16,971 nucleotides of DNA from Verrucomicrobiota bacterium (GTDB taxonomy: Bacteria > Verrucomicrobiota > Verrucomicrobiia > Methylacidiphilales > Verrucolacustridaceae). The stretch is taken from the NCBI GenBank assembly GCA_010025475.1, contig RGTE01000014.1:1-16971 (forward strand), given 5' to 3'. Made by a program: the position numbers and the translations under genes. Below the pieces are notes generated by a model. The model did no database searches and was not told the DNA's origin. It saw nothing but the letters and a program-made list of their open reading frames with translations. The stretch's first letter is position 1. Each line of letters opens with the position of its first letter. This document shows positions 7,461-14,537 of this stretch, piece by piece.

Positions 7461-8592
7461 ATGAATCTTCCGGCTGAGACTGTCGATTTGGCCTCCGTGG
7501 ACTCCCGCTTGCGGGAGTTGCGGAGGTTTCTTTGACCCGGCCAAGCTCGAAGCCCAGCTGAAGGAACTCGACGGCCGGATGGCCGCTCCCGACTTTTGGA
7601 ACGACACCGCCAAAGCCCAAAAGGTTTCCGCCGAAGCCACGGCGATCCGCCGCAAACTTGAGCAGATGGGGGAATTGGAAAAGCGCGTGGCCGACCTGCC
7701 CGTACACCAGGAATTGGCCGAGGAGGACGGTTCGGAGGCGGCCCGCAAGGAGTTCGCGGACGAATTGAAACAAACCTTGGCGCAACTCGACCAAGCCGAG
7801 GTCCAGTTCATCCTTTCTCAACCCGACGACCGAAGAAACGCCATCCTTAGCCTCAATGCCGGGGCGGGCGGCACCGAGGCGTGCGACTGGGCCAACATTC
7901 TCCTTCGCATGTACCAACGCTGGGCGGAACGGCGGGGGTACAAGGTGGAGATGCTCGACATCCTTTCCGGGGAGGAAGCCGGCATTAAAAACGCCATGCT
8001 CCGCATCGTGGGGGAAAACGCCTACGGCTACCTGAAGCCGGAGCGGGGCGTGCACCGTTTGGTGCGGATTTCCCCCTTTAACGCGCAGGGAAAACGGCAG
8101 ACCTCGTTCGCCTCGGCGGAGGTCGTGCCCGAACCGGACGAGGAGCAGGAGCTGGAGATTCCGGAAAAGGATATCCGCGTGGACGTCTTTCGTGCCGGCG
8201 GCCACGGCGGCCAGGGGGTGAACACCACGGACTCCGCGGTGCGCATCACCCATTTTCCCACGGGATTGGTGGTGACTTGCCAAAACGAAAGATCCCAGAT
8301 CAAGAACCGGGCCACCGCGATGAAGGTGCTGGCCGCCCGCTTGCGCCAGTTGGAGCTGGATAAAAAGAAGGCCGAACAGGAGCAGAATTACGCCGCCAAG
8401 GGCCAGATTGGCTGGGGCCACCAGATCCGCTCGTATGTGCTCCAACCGTATCAAATGGTGAAGGATTTGCGGACGGGGGAGCAGACCAGTGACGTGCAGG
8501 GGGTTCTGGACGGCGAGATCGACGCTTTCCTGAATGCCTTCCTGAAAGGGAAAAAGCGGTCGGGACCGATCGAGGACGAGGAGGAGGAATGA
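7461..8592 (+). CDS. prfB: Peptide chain release factor 2 (with programmed +1 frameshift)
   Basis: RF2 recognises UAA and UGA stop codons and triggers peptide release on the ribosome. Translation starts at ATG 7461 and reads 24 codons to an in-frame TGA (7533-7535). A +1 slip at CTT-TGA then continues from GAC at 7534 to the stop at 8590-8592. The joined product is 376 residues. The stop-recognition tripeptide SPF falls at 204-206 and the catalytic GGQ at 249-251, nearly the same numbers as in E. coli RF2. An open frame from ATG 7579 alone would lose 39 N-terminal residues and is not the true start. The stop overlaps the trpC start as ATGA. The frameshift provides autoregulation: low RF2 slows termination at TGA and favours the shift. 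Confidence 0.96.
7521..7536 (+). promoter_or_regulatory. Programmed +1 frameshift site of prfB
   Basis: The site reads CGG AGG TTT CTT TGA C. The purine-rich GGAGG (7522-7526) acts as an internal Shine-Dalgarno element, three bases before the slippery CTT. The stop TGA follows, then C, the poor termination context used in E. coli. Arrangement and spacing match the established RF2 site, and the downstream +1 frame encodes the rest of RF2. Confidence 0.96.
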
Positions 8593-9368
8593 AGGGTTCC
8601 GATCGGCTGGCCCAGATCATCGCCACCAAGCGCAAGGAGGCCATGGCCCTCGAACCCAAAAAACCGGAGCTGCGCCGTCTGGCTCTGCAACGCAACGAAT
8701 ACCGGGGATTCAGGAGCAGCCTGTACAAACCCGGCACCGTTACCGTGATTGCAGAGTGCAAGGCTGCTTCCCCGACGGCCGGGACGATCGCGGAGAAATA
8801 TGACCCGGTGGCGCAGGCGCGGCTTTACGAGAAGGGTGGGGCCGGCGCGATCTCCGTGCTGACGGACCGGGAATATTTTCGGGGCTGTTTGGACGACATG
8901 CAGAAGGTGCGCGCCTCCGTGGGAATTCCGGTGCTGCGCAAGGATTTCATCGTGACCGAGGCGCAGGTGTACGAAAGTGTCGCGGCCGGGGCGGATGCCT
9001 TCCTGCTGATTGTCGCAGCCTTGGAGGATGCGGAGCTGAAAGCCCTTTACGATCTTGGCAAGACCTTGGGGGCTGACGTGCTGGTGGAGGTCCACGATAT
9101 GGCCGAGATGGATCGGGCGCTGGAAATCGAGGCTGACATCATTGGGATTAACAACCGCAACCTGCACACTTTCGAGGTGGATCTGAAGACCACGGAGGAG
9201 TTGGCGCCCGAGATTCCCGCCGACTGTCTGGGGATCAGTGAGAGCGGCATCCGGACCCGGGAGGATGTGAGGTTTGTCACCGCCCAGGGGATTCATTGCC
9301 TGCTGGTGGGCGAGTCGTTGATGAAAAATGAGGATCCCGCGGCGGCGCTGAAGGGTTTGAAGGGGTAA
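8589..9368 (+). CDS. trpC: Indole-3-glycerol-phosphate synthase
   Basis: This 259-residue TIM-barrel enzyme closes the indole ring in tryptophan synthesis, converting CdRP to indole-3-glycerol phosphate. The expected catalytic and phosphate-binding residues are present in order: E56 and K58 in AECKAASP, K118 in LRKDF, E167 in VEVHD, N188-N191 in NNRN, and E218-G220 in ESG. No isomerase (TrpF) domain is fused. ATG at 8589 overlaps the prfB stop as ATGA, so translation is probably coupled to RF2. No other trp gene is in the window, so it is separate from a classic trp operon. The family is secure. Confidence 0.95.
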   Translation: MKGSDRLAQIIATKRKEAMALEPKKPELRRLALQRNEYRGFRSSLYKPGTVTVIAECKAASPTAGTIAEKYDPVAQARLYEKGGAGAISVLTDREYFRGCLDDMQKVRASVGIPVLRKDFIVTEAQVYESVAAGADAFLLIVAALEDAELKALYDLGKTLGADVLVEVHDMAEMDRALEIEADIIGINNRNLHTFEVDLKTTEELAPEIPADCLGISESGIRTREDVRFVTAQGIHCLLVGESLMKNEDPAAALKGLKG

Positions 9369-9528
9369 CTCGGTAGGGTTGATTTTCAGGGGCAAGGTCC
9401 AAGTGGAAGGACTTAAGGCGAAGGACGTCGATCATCAGGGTGAGAGCCCCCTAACATATATTTACTATCCCCGATTTTCTTTATGCGGGCGCCCTACCCA
9501 ACGTTTCCGCTTTAGGTTACCCTTCGAC
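9369..9528 (+). other. 160-base intergenic region with possible RNA structure
   Basis: This is the largest gap in the window. GGTAGGG (9372-9378) can pair with CCCTACC (9492-9498), enclosing a bulged hairpin around 9395-9414 and a small GGG/CCC hairpin (9438-9449). The stretch AGTGGAAG...GGGTGAGAGCCCC (about 9402-9450) resembles, from memory, a part of 23S rRNA domain I. It could be the leader of the next gene, a decayed rRNA piece or chance. No clear promoter pair was found. Confidence 0.3.
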
Positions 9529-10896
9529 ATGGCCGGAAGATTTGCGCTGATTTTGTTTCTTTTCAGCTCCGTTCTGGCGGTGGCGCAGGAGACGAACCGG
9601 CCCGCGTTCCGTCTGGGGATTGATGTGCTGGCGGATGGGGGATTCCGCGAGCTGAAGGGCAAGCGCGTGGGATTGGTGACCAATCCTTCGGGGGTGGATG
9701 GACAAGGGGTTCCCACCTGGAAACGGTTTTTGGAATCCTCGAGCGTGAACCTGGTGGCACTTTACGGGCCGGAACACGGGGTATTTGGAAAAGTGGGGGC
9801 GGGAAAACATGTCTCCGGGGAGCGGCATGGGGAGGACAAAAACCATGATGGCAAGATCTCGAAGGACGAGGAGACCGGCATCAAGGTCTTCTCCCTTTAC
9901 GGGGACACGAGAAAACCCGCTCCCCGCATGCTTGAGGGCATCGATGTCATGGTCTACGACCTGCAGGACGTGGGTTGCCGCTCCTACACCTATATCAGCA
10001 CATTGGGATTGGTGATGGAGGCGGCGGCGGAGCACGGCATTGAGGTGATGGTGTTGGATCGGCCGAACCCGTTGGGTGCGAAACGGGTGGAGGGGCCCCG
10101 GCCGCAGGGCCCGGAACTGACGCCCTCGTTCATCGGGCAATACGACATTCCGTATGTGTACGGACTGACCGTCGGCGAACTTGCGAAATGGATCAATGAG
10201 CATCACCTGAAACGGCCCTGCCGGCTAACGGTGATCCCCATGAAAGGCTGGTCCCAGGAAATGACCTGGGAGGACAGTGGCCTGAAATGGGTGGCGACTT
10301 CCCCGAACATCCCACGCGTCCAATCGGCCCGCGGGTATGTGGCGACGGGATTCTTTGGTGAGCTCGGCGTCAGCAACGGGGCCAATCCGGAGGGAGTGCC
10401 GACGAAGGGCCTGGATGGCAGCGTGATTTATCCCTTCGATATTTTTGCCATCGAGGGCGCCGACCCGGAGGAGTTGTGCCTGCAAATGACGGGTTTCGGA
10501 TTTAACGGGGTAAAATTCACTCCCTTCCGCTATAAACCGCCCACCGGACGCTACCGCAACGTGGTGATGTCCGGGGTGAAGGTCGAGACCGATCCCAAGG
10601 CTCCAGCCAATCTGACCGCCATCAACATGGCCGGGCTGGAATCCCTGAAAAGGCAGCTGCCGAAAAAGAACTTTTTTTCAGACGCGGAAAACACCCTGAT
10701 GTTTGACAAGCTCAACCGGAGCCGGGAGACGCGGAAGCAGGTGTTGGCCGGCCTATCGGCCCGACAGATCGTCGCCTCCTGGGAGCCCGGGGTGGCAAAA
10801 TGGCTGGAGGAGCGAAAGCCCTATCTGATGTATCCGGAAACTTTGGCGTCCGCGCGGTCCGTGCCCACGAGCAGTTCGGCGAGGTTAAAGCCGTAG
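9529..10896 (+). CDS. Secreted DUF1343 protein, NamZ-like exo-beta-N-acetylmuramidase (GH171)
   Basis: The 455-residue protein has a signal peptide (MAGRFALILFLFSSVLAVAQ) and then the DUF1343 fold. Recognisable blocks are LKGKRVGLVTNPSGVD, YGPEHGVFG, SLYGDTRKPAPRMLEGIDVMVYDLQDVGCRSYTY, LDRPNPLG and SPNIPR. The characterised member, Bacillus NamZ, removes terminal MurNAc from peptidoglycan fragments, so a role in cell-wall recycling or breakdown is inferred. ATG at 9529 is chosen because it directly precedes the signal peptide; the upstream in-frame extension to 9379 has no protein character. Residues 103-114 form a perfect EF-hand-type loop (D103, N105, D107, G108, I110, E114), in what looks like an insertion relative to usual family members. 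The gene stands alone after trpC and converges on the glycosyltransferase. Confidence 0.88.
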   Translation: MAGRFALILFLFSSVLAVAQETNRPAFRLGIDVLADGGFRELKGKRVGLVTNPSGVDGQGVPTWKRFLESSSVNLVALYGPEHGVFGKVGAGKHVSGERHGEDKNHDGKISKDEETGIKVFSLYGDTRKPAPRMLEGIDVMVYDLQDVGCRSYTYISTLGLVMEAAAEHGIEVMVLDRPNPLGAKRVEGPRPQGPELTPSFIGQYDIPYVYGLTVGELAKWINEHHLKRPCRLTVIPMKGWSQEMTWEDSGLKWVATSPNIPRVQSARGYVATGFFGELGVSNGANPEGVPTKGLDGSVIYPFDIFAIEGADPEELCLQMTGFGFNGVKFTPFRYKPPTGRYRNVVMSGVKVETDPKAPANLTAINMAGLESLKRQLPKKNFFSDAENTLMFDKLNRSRETRKQVLAGLSARQIVASWEPGVAKWLEERKPYLMYPETLASARSVPTSSSARLKP

Positions 10897-10946
10897 TTAG
10901 ATTAAGATTAAGGTAAAACGGAGGCTTAGGTCTTAAAATTGCTAAC
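10896..10946. terminator. Possible bidirectional terminator between convergent genes
   Basis: A nested inverted repeat spans the gap between two convergent stops. GTTAG (10896-10900) pairs with CTAAC (10942-10946), TTAAGA (10902-10907) with TCTTAA (10931-10936), and an inner TAAG with CTTA, around a loop of about 12 bases. The stem is AT-rich, interrupted by small internal loops and lacks a clear T-run, so this is only a plausible terminator. Confidence 0.35.
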
Positions 10947-11637
10947 GTGGCAGGCCGACGGGCCAGGGAACGCGACGGCGGATGAGCCAAGCCACGCCGA
11001 TCAGGTCCTGGATCCCCACCCACGCGCGACCGGCGATCGTGTACTTGGAAACTCCGGCCCGGCGCGGGCGGTGGCGGACGGGCTTTTCCCCGATCTTCAG
11101 GTCCGCGGCCCCGAGCAGGGCGGGCAGGTATCGGTGCATGCCCTTGAACGGGACGAGGAAACGGACGTCCTCACGCCTCATGACTTTCAGGGAACAGCCG
11201 GTGTCGTGGGCTCCGTCGAGCAGGACGGACCGGCGAATAGCGTTGGCGATGCGGGAGGCGACCCGTTTTTGCCAGGAGTCGCGCCGCGGGGTGCGGATGC
11301 CGCAGGCGAAGTCGGCCCGACCGGTGCGGATCAGTTCCAGCAAGGCAGGCAGGTCGGCGGGATCGTTCTGGCCGTCCCCGTCCATCATGGCGGCAAAGGG
11401 CCGGGTGGAGGCGAGAAGTCCGGCGTACAGGGCCGGCCCCTGGCCGAGATTTTTTGGAAAGTGGATGACGCGGATTCCTTTTTCCTCTTTCAGTAATGCG
11501 GGCGTTCGGTCTCGGCTGCCATCATCGACTGCGATGATTTCGGCGCCCGGGACGGCGGCGCGGGCCTCGGCAATCACCGCGGAAACATTTTCCTCTTCAT
11601 TGTAGAAGGGGATGACAAGGGAAAGGTCGGCGGACAT
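10942..11637 (-). CDS. Family 2 glycosyltransferase, Dpm1/ArnC-like (polyprenyl-phosphate sugar synthase)
   Basis: This 231-residue GT-A enzyme probably moves a sugar from a nucleotide sugar to a polyprenyl phosphate at the membrane. The N-terminus is classical: LSLVIPFYNEEENV (5-18), VDDGSRDRT (37-45), PKNLGQGPAL (61-70) and DGDGQNDP (86-93) with the metal-binding DxD. It lacks the two C-terminal membrane helices of ArnC and is nearer in size to soluble dolichol-phosphate mannose synthase, with only a moderately hydrophobic GIQDLIGVAWLI stretch near the end. It begins three bases after the stop of the PAP2 phosphatase gene and must be co-transcribed with it. The sugar and the acceptor are not known. 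Confidence 0.86.
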   Translation of the reverse strand: MSADLSLVIPFYNEEENVSAVIAEARAAVPGAEIIAVDDGSRDRTPALLKEEKGIRVIHFPKNLGQGPALYAGLLASTRPFAAMMDGDGQNDPADLPALLELIRTGRADFACGIRTPRRDSWQKRVASRIANAIRRSVLLDGAHDTGCSLKVMRREDVRFLVPFKGMHRYLPALLGAADLKIGEKPVRHRPRRAGVSKYTIAGRAWVGIQDLIGVAWLIRRRVPWPVGLPR

Positions 11638-11640
11638 GGA

Positions 11641-12300
11641 TTACTTTCGAAAAAGAAGAGAAGGCATCCGCGCGGTGAGTTTGGGCAGGAACTTGGTTCC
11701 CCAGCGTGCCCAAAGCCGGTTGGCTGCCTGACCGATCAGCCAGGTGTAAAAAATGGCGAGGGGAACGGAGGCGAGGACATCCGTGGGATAGTGGTCGCCG
11801 GTGTAGATGCGACCCAGGGCGGCGAGAGCGACGAAAGCCCAGGGCCAGCGCAGGGCGGGTCCCCAGACCAACCGGGCGCTCATGGCGGCAGCGGTGGCGT
11901 TGGCCACGTGGGAGGAGGGCATGGAGCGGCCGTGTTGGATGTCCTGCTCCGGGATGCCGGAGATGCGGACGGCGGGTTGCCAGCGGTTGCCCGCGGGGCC
12001 GGGGCTGACATCCCGGACTCCCTCCACGGCTTCAAACGGACGGGCCCGGTCAAAGAGATGTTTGAGCGGGTTGCATATCAAAGGGTCTCCGATCGCGATG
12101 CTGAAAAGGGTCAGGAGAACCCAAACCCGAACCTTCTCGCTTCCCCTCCAGACAAGCAGCACGGCGATCAGCAAAAGGATGGGCGTCCAGAACTTTCCGT
12201 CGGCCAGCAGGTTGAAGAACTGGTCCAGGACAGGGTGGTTAAACCCCCGGTTGATCCAGCGGAAAACCCTTAAATCCAGGGAATAGACTTGGGTGGTCAA
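11641..12300 (-). CDS. PAP2-family membrane phosphatase
   Basis: This 219-residue membrane protein carries the three PAP2 phosphatase motifs: KHLFDRARP (80-88), MPSSH (127-131) and GRIYTGDHYPTD (163-174), with catalytic-type H131, R164, H170 and D174. Such enzymes dephosphorylate lipid phosphates, for instance undecaprenyl pyrophosphate or lipid A. The adjacent polyprenyl-phosphate glycosyltransferase favours a lipid-carrier role. No ATG or GTG fits the start. TTG at 12300-12298 is chosen because the conserved part begins soon after (YSLDLRVFRWINRG) and because frame further upstream is antisense to the LolA-like gene. The first motif is followed by a loop (about 90-126) before PSSH, as in many family members. 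Confidence 0.84.
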   Translation of the reverse strand: MTTQVYSLDLRVFRWINRGFNHPVLDQFFNLLADGKFWTPILLLIAVLLVWRGSEKVRVWVLLTLFSIAIGDPLICNPLKHLFDRARPFEAVEGVRDVSPGPAGNRWQPAVRISGIPEQDIQHGRSMPSSHVANATAAAMSARLVWGPALRWPWAFVALAALGRIYTGDHYPTDVLASVPLAIFYTWLIGQAANRLWARWGTKFLPKLTARMPSLLFRK

Positions 12301-12324
12301 GTTTTCGAAGCTAAGTTGCGGAAA

Positions 12325-13098
12325 ATGGTACGCCAAGCCGTTTGCTTCCCGTTGATTTTGACCTTCTTGGGCCCGCTTTCGATGGGCCAGGACCTCACCC
12401 AACCCTCGGTTCGGCTCAAGGCGGAGAAAAGGGACACGTCCACCTGGAACTCCGGAGTTCCGGAAAACCCCACCCCGCGGCAGATGCAAAATTTCCTTTG
12501 GAGAACCCTGGTGATGAAGGATCTCATTCTGAAGGGTCGGGTGCAGAGCGGGGAAAAGAAGATCCCCGTGGTGGTTCGGACCCGGGACCGGTTGATCCAG
12601 TTTGAATTCCAGGATCGCCCGCTCCAGATCCGGGTCCGGTTCGCTCCGGAGGGCAGCCTCATTCAAAAAAGATCCAAGCCGGACGCCGAATGGCAGGTGG
12701 TTACCGGGGACGAGAAAACCAGGCAAGTGGCGGGCACGGATCTCGCGTACGAGGATCTGGGAATCGACTTTCTTCGTTGGCCGGACGCCAAGCTGACGGG
12801 AAACGACAACGTGATGATGCTGGATTGCTGGGTGTACGAGGCGAATCCGCCCGTGCAAAGCAACTACGCCAAGGTGCGTTATTGGATCAGTAAAACCTAC
12901 CTCTCGATGATCCGGGCGGACGGTCTGAACGCCAAGGGGGAGGCCATCAAGCGCTTTACGTTCAACAGCGTGATCGAAGCCGAGGACACTGTGGTGATCG
13001 GGGAAATGAAGGTGGCCCAGCTCACCCCCGGGACGGACGTCTCCGCTTCCCGGACTTTTGTGCAGATTGAAACGGTGGAAAAAGGTTCAGGACTTTAA
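12325..13098 (+). CDS. Exported LolA-like (outer-membrane lipoprotein-sorting family) protein
   Basis: The 257-residue protein starts with a signal peptide (VCFPLILTFLGPLSMG, cleavage near residue 21-22). It resembles secreted proteins annotated as outer-membrane lipoprotein-sorting, LolA-like fold (PF17131-type). Supporting blocks are a C-terminal WVYEAN...VRYWISKTYLSMIRAD segment followed by NAKGEAIKRFTFNSV, where family members have a W-x-D/K-x-x-x-L-P-x-R-x-E pattern and a -G-x-x-I-K-R- strand. There is no lipobox Cys. ATG at 12325 is preferred over an in-frame GTG at 12289 because it places the signal peptide correctly. It is head to head with the PAP2 gene only 24 bases away and is followed by the PHP gene after nine bases. 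Function is inferred only from the fold. Confidence 0.65.
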   Translation: MVRQAVCFPLILTFLGPLSMGQDLTQPSVRLKAEKRDTSTWNSGVPENPTPRQMQNFLWRTLVMKDLILKGRVQSGEKKIPVVVRTRDRLIQFEFQDRPLQIRVRFAPEGSLIQKRSKPDAEWQVVTGDEKTRQVAGTDLAYEDLGIDFLRWPDAKLTGNDNVMMLDCWVYEANPPVQSNYAKVRYWISKTYLSMIRADGLNAKGEAIKRFTFNSVIEAEDTVVIGEMKVAQLTPGTDVSASRTFVQIETVEKGSGL

Positions 13099-13107
13099 AA
13101 TCATTGC

Positions 13108-13824
13108 ATGAAATACCGGATCGACCTGCACTGCCACTCCCGCTTTTCCGCCGACGGGGTGAGCGAGCCGGAAGAGATGGTGCAGGCCGCCCGGGAACGG
13201 GGTTTGCACGGGTTTGCCATCACCGACCACAACACCTGTGCCTGCGTGGATTATTTTCTTTCGGTGGGACTCATGCGGGAAGACGGCCATCCCGTGAACG
13301 ATTTCCTCATCATCCCCGGTCAGGAGATCACCACCTCGGCGGGGCATCTGTTGGCCTTGGGGGTCCGTCTTCCCGACCTGAAGGGAATCGGACCGGCGGA
13401 GGCGGTGGGGTTGATCAAGGAGGCCGGCGGAGTGGCGGTCCCGCCCCATCCTTACGACAACTTCCGGGCCGGAATTCGGGAAGGGATCCTGGACGGATTG
13501 GCTCTGGAGGCGATCGAGGTGTTCAACGCCGCGGTGACCTTTAAAGCCGCAAATCGCCGGGCCTACGACTACGCCAAGAAAAGGGACCTGGCCATGACCG
13601 CGGGCAGTGATGCCCACCACGTCGAGGCGATCGGCACCGCCTGCACCGTCCTCGAAATGCACGACTTCACGGTGAAGGGGGCTTTGGCCGCCATCCGGAA
13701 GGGAGCCGCCGGGTTGGAGCAGCGGTACATGAGCAAGACCCAGGCCCTGCGCAAAACCTGGAGCAACGTGTTTCGTCTCCGTTCCAAGAAGAAGCGCCAC
13801 CATACGCCCCACCCCCATCCGTGA
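13108..13824 (+). CDS. PHP-domain metal-dependent phosphoesterase
   Basis: This 238-residue protein is a stand-alone PHP domain, a TIM-like barrel that binds two or three metal ions and hydrolyses phosphoester bonds. Metal-binding motifs appear in order: DLHCHSRFSADG (6-17), ITDHNT (38-43), GQEITT (71-76), PHPYDN (113-118) and GSDAHH (166-171). The precise substrate is unknown; relatives include TrpH/YciV-type nucleases and histidinol-phosphate-phosphatase-like proteins. The C-terminal tail is basic and His-rich (RSKKKRHHTPHPHP). Its TGA overlaps the next gene's GTG by four bases, and the LolA-like gene ends nine bases upstream, so it lies inside a four-gene unit. Confidence 0.87.
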   Translation: MKYRIDLHCHSRFSADGVSEPEEMVQAARERGLHGFAITDHNTCACVDYFLSVGLMREDGHPVNDFLIIPGQEITTSAGHLLALGVRLPDLKGIGPAEAVGLIKEAGGVAVPPHPYDNFRAGIREGILDGLALEAIEVFNAAVTFKAANRRAYDYAKKRDLAMTAGSDAHHVEAIGTACTVLEMHDFTVKGALAAIRKGAAGLEQRYMSKTQALRKTWSNVFRLRSKKKRHHTPHPHP

Positions 13825-14537
13825 AACATCCGGCTCCCGTCTCCCGGGCGATTATCCTGGGCAACATCGGCGTTGCCTTTGCCGATATCCTGTTGACCAT
13901 CAACCACCCGGGTGCGGATTCGTGGCTTCGCCAACTTCTCTCCCTCTCCCCGGCCAACCTGATTTCAGGAGCCTGGTGGGAACCTCTCTCCTACATGTGG
14001 CTGCATGCCCCGCCGGTTGGATTTTGGGTCACCCACATCCTCTTTAACATGCTAACTCTATCCATTTTTGGCGGTCCGGTGGAATCGCGACTCGGGTCCG
14101 TGCGCTTTGCCAGCGCGGTGTTGGCCGTGGTGGCGGCGTTCGCGGTTTATTATCCCGATGCCCGGCTTTTTATTTTTCCAATCCCGTTTCCGATCCGGGC
14201 GCGCAAGGCGGTGCTCTTTTTCATTGTGCTGAGCGTTGCGTTCCTCTTTGTGCCGGCGCTCTCCTTCATCGGCCATAGTGCCCACATCGGCGGGCTGGTG
14301 GCGGGATATTTGTTGGCCAGGGCTTGGCGGCGGGAAATGCCGGAGCCCCCGGTTCTCGCCAAACCGGCTTGGAAAGGGATGGACGAAATGGCCGCCACGC
14401 TGGCGGTGGCGGAACTCGGGGAGGCCGATTTCCGGCGGGAACTTCGGCAACTGCTGGATGAACTCGGCCATGGCCGCTGGCGGCCGCTGAGCCTGCGGGA
14501 ACGCGCCCTGTTGCGGCGGGCCCATCTGTTGGTGTGA
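13821..14537 (+). CDS. Rhomboid-family membrane protein, probably inactive as a protease
   Basis: The 238-residue protein clearly belongs to the rhomboid superfamily: WEPLSYMWLH (53-62), HILFNMLTLSIFGGPVESRLGS (72-93, with H72 and N76) and GHSAHIGGLVAGYLLA (151-166, with H155 matching the catalytic His). The C-terminal helical domain (DFRRELRQLLDELGHGRWRPLSLRERALL, about 203-231, given here in two parts of one region) is the type seen in many Verrucomicrobia and Bacteroidetes rhomboids. Between LGS and the FAVYYPDARL helix only about ten residues remain. The usual third membrane helix and the GxSG motif holding the catalytic Ser seem absent; only A-S98-A-V is left. GTG at 13821 is chosen because it overlaps the PHP stop as GTGA. 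Its stop overlaps glnE in the same way. Confidence 0.8.
   Translation: MKHPAPVSRAIILGNIGVAFADILLTINHPGADSWLRQLLSLSPANLISGAWWEPLSYMWLHAPPVGFWVTHILFNMLTLSIFGGPVESRLGSVRFASAVLAVVAAFAVYYPDARLFIFPIPFPIRARKAVLFFIVLSVAFLFVPALSFIGHSAHIGGLVAGYLLARAWRREMPEPPVLAKPAWKGMDEMAATLAVAELGEADFRRELRQLLDELGHGRWRPLSLRERALLRRAHLLV

Noticed and set aside
5774..7462. Very long minus-strand open frame continuing upstream of the CruF-like gene
   Set aside because: It is antisense to lnt, low in protein character, and arises from GC-rich codon bias; only 5036-5773 is coding.
7579..8592. RF2 as a gene starting at 7579
   Set aside because: The N-terminus in the +1 and zero frames joined at 7530-7536 reproduces RF2 numbering exactly; the 7579 start would truncate it.
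9402..9450. Annotating a 23S rRNA fragment
   Set aside because: The likeness is short, gapped and from memory, and the flanks do not match 23S, so it is kept only as an observation.
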